From SZUA-365 sp964635845 (GTDB lineage: Bacteria > Bacteroidota > Ignavibacteria > SZUA-365), in assembly GCA_964635845.1 (NCBI GenBank), contig CAZWNO010000001.1, positions 1-64,000 of the forward strand: a stretch of DNA of 64,000 nucleotides, read 5' to 3'. How positions within the stretch are numbered: position 1 is the stretch's first letter; the number at the start of each line of letters is the position of its first letter. The notes beneath the pieces are model-generated. The model saw only the letters and a program-made list of their open reading frames with translations, searched no databases and was not told the DNA's origin. The translations under genes were made by a program, and so were the position numbers. Below, piece after piece: positions 24,972 through 32,241 of this stretch.

Positions 24972-25391
24972 ATGAAGCAGGAAACCACCCCCGTCGCCAC
25001 CGTCCGTACTCTCACTGATATTTTCACCGATGCACCGATCGCACCGGCCCAGCCGGTAGTGCGCGAGCGCACCCGCCCGGTGTTCACCGGATTCGAGGAT
25101 CACACGATCGCGATCGAGGAGGCCAGTGATCTGACGCGCAACTACCGCATGAGCGCTGGCAAGGGCGCGATCAAGGGAGGCTTCTTCGGACGCGCCGCGA
25201 TCGAGCAGGTGCTCTCGCAGGAAGGCGCCGTCGGGATTCGCTACTACTACGCGAAGGAAAACAACGGCCGTCCGGTGCTGATCATGGTCGGTGTCGACGA
25301 GTACGGCAAGGATCTGGTTGACGGCTTCATCGCCGAACGCTCCGTCCCCTGTCCTCCCTTCTGCGGAACCTTCAACCCGCTCAACAGCTGA
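24972..25391 (+). CDS. Small uncharacterised protein, paralogue 2 (near-identical to paralogue 1)
   Basis: 139 residues starting MKQETTPVATVRTLTDIFTD with AAGGA 8 nt upstream. An in-frame extension back to 24753 would overlap paralogue 1 and is rejected. After the first ~20 residues the protein differs from paralogue 1 essentially at one position (Phe for Leu in FTGFEDH). The DNA is identical over about 200 bp in the middle, and most differences near the end are silent. It keeps the CPPFC pair and the NPLNS ending. The pattern points to recent duplication or gene conversion. Function unknown. Confidence 0.8.
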   Translation: MKQETTPVATVRTLTDIFTDAPIAPAQPVVRERTRPVFTGFEDHTIAIEEASDLTRNYRMSAGKGAIKGGFFGRAAIEQVLSQEGAVGIRYYYAKENNGRPVLIMVGVDEYGKDLVDGFIAERSVPCPPFCGTFNPLNS

Positions 25392-25446
25392 TCGCCGACT
25401 GAGGCATTCCACGTCACAACCGAGAAATGGACGAAGAGGATATTAA

Positions 25447-25875
25447 ATGAATGAGAAAAATCGTCGGTTGGATCAGCGGGCGCAGATCGATCTGAGGAAG
25501 CTCTATGTCGACGCCCCGACGGCGCCGCCAGCCCCCGCCGTCACCAGCGAACGCCGCCGGCCCGTCTTCACAGGCTTTGAGGATCACACGATCGCACTCG
25601 CGGAAGCGGGTGAACTCACGCGCAACTATCGGAAATCAGCCGGTACCGGAGCGGTGAAAGGCAGATATTTCAGCCGGACCGCAATCGAACAGCTGCTGAT
25701 GCAGGAAGATACGGTGGGTGTCCGGTACTACTACGGCATCGATGCCGAAGGTCATCCCCAGATGGTGATGGTCGGTGTGGATGCTTTTGGACAGGACCTC
25801 ACCAAAGGATTCGTCTTCGGTCACGCGCTGCCGATATCCCGCTTCCATGAAGAATCGAATGCGTTGAATTCCTGA
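25447..25875 (+). CDS. Small uncharacterised protein, paralogue 3 (diverged, cysteines lost)
   Basis: 142 residues, starting MNEKNRRLDQRAQIDLRKLY, 55 bp after paralogue 2. The core is clearly homologous: RRPVFTGFEDHTIALAEAGE, then YFSRTAIEQLLMQEDTVGVR, YYYGIDAEGHPQMVMVGVDA. The tail differs: the PCPPFC segment of copies 1 and 2 is replaced by ALPISRFHEES, so both cysteines are gone, while the last residues NALNS keep the xLNS ending. This suggests the LNS end and the VGVD core are constrained and the cysteine pair is optional or specific to copies 1 and 2. Confidence 0.8.
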   Translation: MNEKNRRLDQRAQIDLRKLYVDAPTAPPAPAVTSERRRPVFTGFEDHTIALAEAGELTRNYRKSAGTGAVKGRYFSRTAIEQLLMQEDTVGVRYYYGIDAEGHPQMVMVGVDAFGQDLTKGFVFGHALPISRFHEESNALNS

Positions 25876-25876
25876 A

Positions 25877-25912
25877 GCGCGGCTCTCACCGGCGCGGCTC
25901 TCACCGGCGCGG
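25877..25912. repeat. Two and a half 15-bp direct repeats after paralogue 3
   Basis: Two perfect copies of GCGCGGCTCTCACCG followed by GCGCGG, directly after the stop codon. Each unit contains GCGCGG, which can pair with the next unit's complement only weakly, so it is not a clear terminator. Confidence 0.75.
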
Positions 25913-25961
25913 ATTGGACTGGCCGGGGCGCGGATAAGCCGGAATCCGCACATCGATCCGG

Positions 25962-25993
25962 TTTGGCGATTGCCGCGGACATAAGTATTTTTC
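25962..25993 (+). promoter_or_regulatory. Candidate promoter TTTG-N20-TATTTTTC for the seven-helix membrane protein
   Basis: TTTG (25962-25965) is an exact -33 box and TATTTTTC (25986-25993) differs from TAnnTTTG only in the last base, with 20 bp between them. The predicted start site is near 26000, immediately before the hairpin at 26003-26037, so the membrane-protein gene may be transcribed independently of the three paralogues. Confidence 0.48.
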
Positions 25994-26002
25994 CCGAAAA
26001 CA

Positions 26003-26037
26003 CGAGATGGTTGTCTTTTGAACAGGCAACCATCTCG
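26003..26037 (+). promoter_or_regulatory. Perfect 11-bp inverted repeat in the leader of the membrane-protein gene
   Basis: CGAGATGGTTG (26003-26013) and CAACCATCTCG (26027-26037) are exact reverse complements around a 13-nt loop. There is no T-run after it, so it is not an intrinsic terminator. Its position at the predicted 5' end of the transcript, 34 nt before the ATG at 26072, fits an mRNA-stabilising hairpin, a translation control element or an operator. Confidence 0.5.
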
Positions 26038-26071
26038 ATGTATCTTCCCGTGTGGTTCCTGCAATTCCTCC

Positions 26072-26872
26072 ATGAGGACTTCCGTGCTGTTATTTTTCTT
26101 CCCGGCCGCGATGATGCATGAATTCCTCCTGTTGCAGGTTCAGGGAGCGGGACTGGACTGGTCGACTGTTTTTGCCATCGCGTTCTACGCCGCGTTCACC
26201 GTGGTCGTCCCGCTGGCGCTCGGGCTGCTCGGATACGGAAAGCTCAGTCCCGCACTCAAATATTTCGTGTACCTCCTGGCGTTCACCCTCTTCACGGAGG
26301 TCACGGGACTCGTTCTTTCCAGAATTGAACTCAAGAACCTCTGGCTGTACAATACCTACACAGCAGTCGAGTATACACTGCTCATCATGATGTTCACGTC
26401 GCTGCTCGAGGGGAATCGACTGCGGCGAATCCTGCTGTGGAGCATTCCGGTCTTCGTCGTGATCTGGGGACTTGCGTCATTCCTGCTCACGGTCTCCGAT
26501 AAGTTTCACAGCATCTTTCTCTCGATCGAAAGCGTGGTGTTCGTTTTTCTTGCGGTCATGACGCTTGTGAAGGAGATGCGCGACAGCAGCGTACTGCTGG
26601 TCGATAATCCCGTCTTCTGGGTCGCATCCGGAGTACTGGTGTATTTTGCCGGAAATCTTCTTGTCTTCACGTTCATCGATCAGCTTCTCGAGGACAAGGA
26701 AGTGGGCATGCTCAGTGCCTGGGTGATTCATGCGGCGATGAACGTCTCCAAGAACATCATGTATTCCATCGGCTTCCTGAGCACAGGAGGACCACAGCAT
26801 GGTGTACGGTCAATCGTGCGGTTCATCCGTGGTAAAGGCGGGACGGAAACATCGCCCGTGGAAATACCATAA
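26072..26872 (+). CDS. Seven-helix integral membrane protein of unknown function
   Basis: About 266 residues from the ATG at 26072; a shorter start at 26111 (MMHEFLLLQVQ) is also possible, and no strong ribosome binding site settles it. Seven hydrophobic segments can be counted: around TVFAIAFYAAFTVVVPLALG, YFVYLLAFTLFTEVTGLVL, VEYTLLIMMFTSLL, ILLWSIPVFVVIWGLASFLL, SIFLSIESVVFVFLAVMTLV, FWVASGVLVYFAGNLLVFTF, and VIHAAMNVSKNIMYSIGFL. Loops are short. The pattern resembles the membrane sensor partners found beside histidine kinases in Bacteroidota. It is followed 149 bp later by a histidine kinase gene. Ligand unknown. Confidence 0.8.
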   Translation: MRTSVLLFFFPAAMMHEFLLLQVQGAGLDWSTVFAIAFYAAFTVVVPLALGLLGYGKLSPALKYFVYLLAFTLFTEVTGLVLSRIELKNLWLYNTYTAVEYTLLIMMFTSLLEGNRLRRILLWSIPVFVVIWGLASFLLTVSDKFHSIFLSIESVVFVFLAVMTLVKEMRDSSVLLVDNPVFWVASGVLVYFAGNLLVFTFIDQLLEDKEVGMLSAWVIHAAMNVSKNIMYSIGFLSTGGPQHGVRSIVRFIRGKGGTETSPVEIP

Positions 26873-27021
26873 GCCGGTTTCTCGCCCGGCTGCCCGAGGT
26901 GGCATTTCCCGGTCCAAAATCGTATTCTATCAACCAAAGTTCTTGCCTTCAGAGTCTTGACATGATCTCCTTCGTCTGATGCATCGGCGTTGTTCGCATC
27001 CGACACAACAAAGAGAGTTCC

Positions 27022-28720
27022 ATGACCGATTCGCAAACGTTGTGGATTGCGCTCGTCAGTGGCACGATAGTGCTGCTGACGCTCGCACTCGGCATCATTG
27101 CCGTCATCATCTTCCAGCAGCGGCGCGTGTTCGCGCTGCAGCAGCGCAACATCGACCAGCTGGCCGAAAGCGAGAAACGATACCGGCGGCTGGTGCAGCT
27201 GTCCCCTTTCCCTCTTATCGTCATAGTCAACGATCTCATCGTATTCGTCAATGATGCCAGCCTGCGCATGTTCGACGCCTCGACAGTCGAGGAATTGGTC
27301 GACCGGTCGGTATTCGATTTCATCATGACGGATTTCGAGCGCCGGGACGATAATCGCTTCGAGTATCTCCTCCGTCAGAGCGAGGAAATCTACGATGTCA
27401 AAGGCCAGCTCGAGAAGCTCGACGGCCAGATCATCGATATCGAGCTGACAGCCATTCCGATCACCTATGGCGAGAAAGAGGCGCGTCATATCGTCATCCG
27501 CGACATCACGCAGCAGGAGCGGCAGAAAGCGGAACTGATCGCGGCGAAGGAGCGGGCGGAACAATCGGATAAGCTCAAGGACGCGTTCATCGCGAACATC
27601 TCCCACGAAATCCGCACGCCGCTGCATATCATCATCGGATACAGCAACCTGATCACGAACGAGCTTATCGGACAGTTGTATCCGGAAATGGAATCCTATT
27701 TCCAGGCCATCCGGCGCGGCAGCCAGCGCCTCATGCGCACCGTCGAGCATATCCTCAACATCTCCAGCATCCAGGTAGGAACGTTCAGTGTTCAGCCGGA
27801 GGAGATTCGCGTCTCCGATCGCATCGAGGAGCTGGTGCATGAGTTGAAATCACTTGCGCACAAGAAAGGGCTCCTGCTCAATTACCGCACGGAATGTCCG
27901 GCCGCGATCCTCTACGCCGACCGCTACTGCATCGATCAGGCGGTTTCGAACGTGATCGACAACGCGATCAAGTTCACGAAGAAGGGACAGATCGACGTCC
28001 GCGTCTATTGCCAGGATCGTCGGGTCTGCATCGAAATCGCGGATACCGGGATCGGCATGGCGCCGGAATACCTGCCGAAGGTCTTCAGCGTGTTTTCTCA
28101 GGAAGCCTCAGGATACACCCGCCCGTTCGACGGACTCGGTCTCGGCCTCTCCCTCACGAAAAAATACGTCGAACTCAACCGCGGCTCGATCACGGTGAAG
28201 AGCCGGAAAGGGAAGGGTTCCATCTTCACGCTGCAGTTCCTGGCCGAACGCGTCGAGGAAGCGCGCATACTGGACGAGGGCACCTTCCCCGAGGCGGTCG
28301 ATGTCGAGTCTCTCTATCAGGCGCCGCATGTCGAAGGTCTCCGCACCGTGCTGTTTGTCGAAGACGACGAGGAGACGCAGGAGTATATGTCATCGCTGCT
28401 CGCGCGGGACTACAACCTGCACATCGCGTCAACGGCGGATGCCGCGTGGAGCATCGTCGAGTCGACGAACATCGATCTCGTGCTGATGGATCTGTCCCTG
28501 CAGGGTGATGAGGACGGCATTTCGCTGACGAAGCGGATTCGGCGCGACGATCGTTTCGGAGGCATCCCGATCATCGCAGTGACCGCGCACGCATTTCCCA
28601 AGGATCGTATCCNNNNNNNNNNAAGCCGGCTGCAACGCGTATTTCTCGAAACCTTTCCAGATCGAGGAATTGAAGAAGTCGATGGAAGCGCTGCTCCATT
28701 CCGAGGGCAGGCGCTCATAA
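27022..28720 (+). CDS. Hybrid histidine kinase with PAS and receiver domains, interrupted by an assembly gap
   Basis: About 565 residues. One membrane helix (~6-30), coiled coil, PAS (~45-160), then HisKA with the phospho-acceptor His in ISHEIRTPLHI near residue 194. The ATPase domain has NVIDNAIKFTKKG, DTGIGMAPEY and GLGLGLSLTKKY. The C-terminal receiver has VLFVEDDEE and the phospho-acceptor Asp in LMDLSLQG near residue 488. The frame is broken by Ns at 28613-28622. After the gap the expected receiver end (AGCNAYFSKPFQIEELKKS) reads in another frame to TAA at 28718-28720. The true gap length is therefore a multiple of three, not ten. Autophosphorylation with internal phosphotransfer is expected; the signal probably comes from the membrane protein upstream. 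Confidence 0.88.
28613..28622. other. Assembly gap (10 N) inside the receiver domain
   Basis: Ten Ns. Receiver homology on both sides (TAHAFPKDRI before, AGCNAYFSKPF after) shows only a few residues are missing, so the two flanks belong together. Confidence 0.97.
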
Positions 28721-30130
28721 CCTCCGCGCGACGACAACGACGGTCTTCGCCGCAGCGACCGTGTTCATGTATGGATCGAGTCCCTCGAGCAGCGCCGTAT
28801 ATGCGCCGACACGTGCACGCCGCCCTGCATCATCCATCCCGTCCCAGACTATGAAGCCTTCGCGTCCCATGGGCTGATTATTCATCAGCGTGGCGACCGG
28901 CCGGCCTTCCACGTCGTATATTCTGAGCCGCACCTGATTGACGCTCGCCGGCAACGCGCAGCGGAACAGGCAATGATCTTCATGACCGTCGCCATCCGGT
29001 GAAAAGGGATTCGGAGCGACGGAGACCGACGCGGCATCCGCGGCCGATCGCGGCGGGATGTCCGAGTAGATGGAATTCCTCATGCCCGGTGTGCCGCCTT
29101 CCGGTGCAGCGCAGGAACTCCAGGCGATTCCTCCGAGCTCATGGAAAGCCGGATGCATGAGTTCGAGCGAGACACCCGTGCTGCTCGAGAGCAACGGATG
29201 GTGCCAATCCTCACGATACCAGATGCTGTCGATCGTCGTCTCCGCGACGTCGAGCAGCAGCAACTCGTCCTCGCTGTTGTCGAGCCCGAGCGTGCTGCGG
29301 TCCAGTATCAGCAGGAGCACTCCAGAGGCGGAAACCAGGTTTGGAAAATCGAACAGCACACTCGAGTCCGAGGCAATCACGGCAAATCCGGAAGGGGGAA
29401 CGGCGCCCGCATCGGGGGGCAAAGTCATGCGTGGCCGGCTGCCGTGCGTGTCGCTCCTGCCCGCGAGCGACCACCGCGCAATGGAGATCGAATCCTGCAT
29501 CGGATTGTACAATTCAATCCACTCACCGCGATCCGGCAAAGGCGCGGACAGCAGTTCATTGATGATGAGACTCGCGCGGGGAAGAGGCTCCGGCGGAGGC
29601 ATGGAGGCGCTGTTCTGCCGGCCCGGCGTACCGCCGGCGGTCATCGTGCAGGCAGTCCAGTTCTCGCGCAGCGGTGCGAGGTCGCTGCGGATGCGCTCGG
29701 CCGATACGCCGCGCTTCGCGGACCAGCTGCCCGCATAGGCCACGGAATCGGTGGTGCTGCCTGCGTCATTGCGCAGCACGAGATCATCGCCGCTGTTGTT
29801 GAGCGAGGGAAAATTCGACGGAAGAAGCACCGGTGCCGGCGGTGATTCCCAGCCGGGTGCCAGCGGCATGGATTGCGCGATGATGACATATCCGCCGGAT
29901 GGAAGAATGACATCCTCGGTCGTCAGCACAGCTGTGCCCCCGCTCCTGTCGCTCAGCGTCCACCCCTTGATGCTGCATCCGGTCTGCCCCGGATTGAATA
30001 GTTCGATCCACTCGGCCGCTCCCGCCGAGGGAGCGAACATGATCTCATTGACGACAATCTGCTGCGCATGCAGCGTCGCTGCGAATAATAGCAGGAAAAG
30101 TTGAACGAAATGAGGAATGAATCGCGTCAT
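28715..30130 (-). CDS. Secreted protein with two lamin-tail-like domains and a FlgD-like C-terminus
   Basis: 471 residues starting MTRFIPHFVQLFLLLFAATL and HAQ, a signal peptide, with GGGAG 8 nt upstream. Two lamin-tail domains are visible: IVVNEIMFAPSAGAAEWIEL with GWTLSDRSGGTAVL, and LIINELLSAPLPDRGEWIEL with ARWSLAGRSD. The end has VAPNPFSPDGDGHEDHCLFR, then LRIYDVEGRPVATLMN and WDGMDDAGRRARVGAY, which is the FlgD/gliding-motility-type C-terminal module used for surface anchoring in this phylum. Extracellular; a binding partner is not evident. The 3' end overlaps the kinase gene by 6 bp (convergent). A long in-frame extension upstream to 31222 lies over other genes and is ignored. Confidence 0.8.
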   Translation of the reverse strand: MTRFIPHFVQLFLLLFAATLHAQQIVVNEIMFAPSAGAAEWIELFNPGQTGCSIKGWTLSDRSGGTAVLTTEDVILPSGGYVIIAQSMPLAPGWESPPAPVLLPSNFPSLNNSGDDLVLRNDAGSTTDSVAYAGSWSAKRGVSAERIRSDLAPLRENWTACTMTAGGTPGRQNSASMPPPEPLPRASLIINELLSAPLPDRGEWIELYNPMQDSISIARWSLAGRSDTHGSRPRMTLPPDAGAVPPSGFAVIASDSSVLFDFPNLVSASGVLLLILDRSTLGLDNSEDELLLLDVAETTIDSIWYREDWHHPLLSSSTGVSLELMHPAFHELGGIAWSSCAAPEGGTPGMRNSIYSDIPPRSAADAASVSVAPNPFSPDGDGHEDHCLFRCALPASVNQVRLRIYDVEGRPVATLMNNQPMGREGFIVWDGMDDAGRRARVGAYTALLEGLDPYMNTVAAAKTVVVVARRL

Positions 30131-30274
30131 TGTGTGTCTCCCTGTTGGTGATGCGATCATGCAAGCTATCGACCTTGAAAACACGATTCCATGCAAAACG
30201 CCGTCGCATGGAGCGGGCCAGTGAGAGGTCGTTCGCACGAATTCGGCGGAACGACGAAGGAACAGAGAAATCTC

Positions 30275-30305
30275 TTGACAATGAACGGAATTCCCCCTAC
30301 ATTTT
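30275..30305 (+). promoter_or_regulatory. Candidate promoter TTGACA-N17-TACATTTT
   Basis: TTGACA at 30275-30280 and TACATTTT at 30298-30305: a consensus sigma-70 -35 box 17 bp from a -10-like box, equally TTG-N20-TAnnTTT. It lies 26 nt before the ATG of the small secreted protein at 30332. Confidence 0.5.
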
Positions 30306-30331
30306 ACCTGACTTGGAGTAAACCACACGCC

Positions 30332-30736
30332 ATGAAACACTTCATCAGCATACTCTTTGCCGTTCTTCTGCTTGCGGGAAGCGCAATCAGCGGTGCGTTC
30401 CTGGAGTATTTCAATGGCAGGAGCGACGGAGACAATATCGTCCTTGAATGGAAGACCCGTTCGGAGTCGAGTCTGCTGCGCTATGAAATCCAGCGCAAGG
30501 CCGGTCAGTCCGGTGAGTTCGTCAGTCTTGCGACCGTCACGCCAAAGGGATCGAACTCGCTGTACAGCTATATCGATCGCTCCGCGTACAAGGATTCGGA
30601 AAGCATCTACGTGTATCGTCTCAGGATCGTGGAAAGCGCTTCCGGACCGTCCTCCTATTCCAACGAGATCACCGTTTCCCACAGTGTCAGCAGCGTCAAA
30701 CGGACATGGGGAAGCATCAAGGCGATGTTCCGCTGA
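30332..30736 (+). CDS. Small secreted FnIII-like protein
   Basis: 134 residues starting MKHFISILFAVLLLAGSAIS, a signal peptide cleaved near GAFLEYF. The mature ~110 residues form a single fibronectin-like module: FNGRSDGDNIVLEWKTRSES, LRYEIQRKAGQSGEFVSLAT, then YIDRSAY and YVYRLRIVES. The same module type occurs inside the DUF362/T9SS protein at 11943-13547. No sorting domain and no lipobox. I start at the ATG at 30332 because of the signal peptide and the promoter just upstream. Function unknown. Confidence 0.72.
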   Translation: MKHFISILFAVLLLAGSAISGAFLEYFNGRSDGDNIVLEWKTRSESSLLRYEIQRKAGQSGEFVSLATVTPKGSNSLYSYIDRSAYKDSESIYVYRLRIVESASGPSSYSNEITVSHSVSSVKRTWGSIKAMFR

Positions 30737-30826
30737 GGACGATCGCACCGAAGATTTTCGAGGGCATGCCGCAAGACATGCCCTTTCTCGTATCATTGAA
30801 TCACTCGTCGTATCGGGAGCCGGTTG

Positions 30827-32113
30827 ATGCGTCGTTCGGCAGTCCTTCCATTTCTGTTTCTCCTCGTCGCCTCCGGGTGCTCGGCACCGCTCGAGCGGCA
30901 GCTCCGAACCTCCACCGACACCGGAACGGGCCGAGAGCCGCGCATCCGCGTCTGCATCGCCGACCGAGCGCGGGAAATTGCGATCGGCATCCAGGACGGT
31001 GCGAGCCTGCTGACGACCGGCGGTCGCTATTCGCTTGACGGTTACCGCGAACTGCGCTGCAGGCTCGACACGGGCGGAACGATTCAGGTGCTCGTGGACG
31101 GGAAGCCGGCGCGCCGATTCCGGGGAGTGGCCCGATGCTTTTTCAAGCAGCCGGGATCTGTCTTCACGCTGAGCGATCGCATATACAGCGACACGCTCGT
31201 GATCGCTTCCGACGGCCAGCATCTGTATGTCATCAATACGCTGCCGCTCGAGGAATACCTGAAAAGCGTCGTCCCGAGGGAGATCGGCCGGAACCGCAAG
31301 GAAGACGAGCAGTCAGCCGTGGAAGCGCAGGCCATCCTGGCGCGCACCTACGCTCTCGGGAAAATCATGCTTCCGCTCGCGCGGCTGTTCGACGTCTACG
31401 ACGACACGCGAGACCAGGTGTTCGGCGGCATCGGCTCTCGTGACGAACTGGCGACACGGGCTGTCGAAAGAACGAAGGGACAGGTGCTCACGTATGGCGG
31501 GAAGCTGTCAGAGTGCTATTTCCATTCGACCTGCGGGGGACACACGGAAGCATCGTCGCTGGTCTGGCTGCGCCCGCAGTCGAAGCCGTATCTGACAGGT
31601 GGAAGGGATCGCGGCAATACGGGAGATTACTGCCGGATCTCGCCGTCGTACAGGTGGACCGAGGACTACTCGCGCGAGGAAATGGAAACCATCCTCCGCA
31701 CCTTCCTCCCCTCGGCCAACGATGCCATCCTGCCCACCGACATACCCGAATCGCGATGGTACCTGCTGGATTTGAACATCCTCAAACGCGGGAAGTCGGG
31801 ACGCGTCACCACGCTGCAGGTCGTGATGGGAAACCGTCTGCAGCAGCGCGCCTATTATCTTCATGGGGATAAAGTCCGTTGGGGTTTGCGGCGGCCGGGG
31901 GGCGACCAGCCCCTGCGATCCACTCTCTTTGACCTGGCGATCACCCGGAACGCTGCCAACTGGATCGAGCGCGTGCGCATCGAGGGCGGCGGAAACGGAC
32001 ACGGGGTCGGGATGTGTCAATGGGGTGCGATCGGGATGGCGCGGTCAGGACTTTCCTCCGGTGAAATCCTGCGCAGGTATTTTCCGGAAACCGAGCTGCT
32101 CCGGCTGTATTGA
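30827..32113 (+). CDS. SpoIID/LytB-domain lipoprotein, predicted peptidoglycan-active
   Basis: 428 residues from an ATG with GGGAG 8 nt upstream. MRRSAVLPFLFLLVASGC is a lipoprotein signal (lipobox ASGC). SpoIID motifs: YVINTLPLEEYLKSVVPREI, AVEAQAILARTYALGK, FHSTCGGHTEASSLVW, and the C-terminal GNGHGVGMCQWGAIGMARSG. SpoIID is a lytic transglycosylase that cuts denuded glycan strands in spore formers; in non-sporulating bacteria LytB/SpoIID proteins act on septal or envelope peptidoglycan. Predicted to sit in the periplasm, anchored by lipid. It precedes glgA with 128 bp between them and a separate promoter. Confidence 0.87.
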   Translation: MRRSAVLPFLFLLVASGCSAPLERQLRTSTDTGTGREPRIRVCIADRAREIAIGIQDGASLLTTGGRYSLDGYRELRCRLDTGGTIQVLVDGKPARRFRGVARCFFKQPGSVFTLSDRIYSDTLVIASDGQHLYVINTLPLEEYLKSVVPREIGRNRKEDEQSAVEAQAILARTYALGKIMLPLARLFDVYDDTRDQVFGGIGSRDELATRAVERTKGQVLTYGGKLSECYFHSTCGGHTEASSLVWLRPQSKPYLTGGRDRGNTGDYCRISPSYRWTEDYSREEMETILRTFLPSANDAILPTDIPESRWYLLDLNILKRGKSGRVTTLQVVMGNRLQQRAYYLHGDKVRWGLRRPGGDQPLRSTLFDLAITRNAANWIERVRIEGGGNGHGVGMCQWGAIGMARSGLSSGEILRRYFPETELLRLY

Positions 32114-32167
32114 CTGACAGGCGTGATGTCGGATCTCTCCGCCATGAAAAGACGAGAAAGAGTGTAA

Positions 32168-32199
32168 ATTGTAGATTTTTCACAATTTTCGTACTTTTG
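32168..32199 (+). promoter_or_regulatory. Candidate promoter of glgA (ATTG-N20-TACTTTTG)
   Basis: TACTTTTG at 32192-32199 matches TAnnTTTG exactly; ATTG ends at 32171, 20 bp upstream. The predicted start site is about 36 nt before the glgA ATG. Confidence 0.5.
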
Positions 32200-32241
32200 C
32201 ATCTTGGTAGAGTCTCTCATTCATTTTCCCCGGAGCAGTTT

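Noticed and set aside
26003..26037. Intrinsic terminator of the small-protein genes
   Set aside because: The hairpin is perfect but no T-run follows, and a promoter-like pair of boxes lies immediately upstream.
28721..28854. Extension of the kinase frame beyond 28720
   Set aside because: It arises only from counting the ten Ns literally; the receiver-domain end is in the other frame with a stop at 28718-28720.
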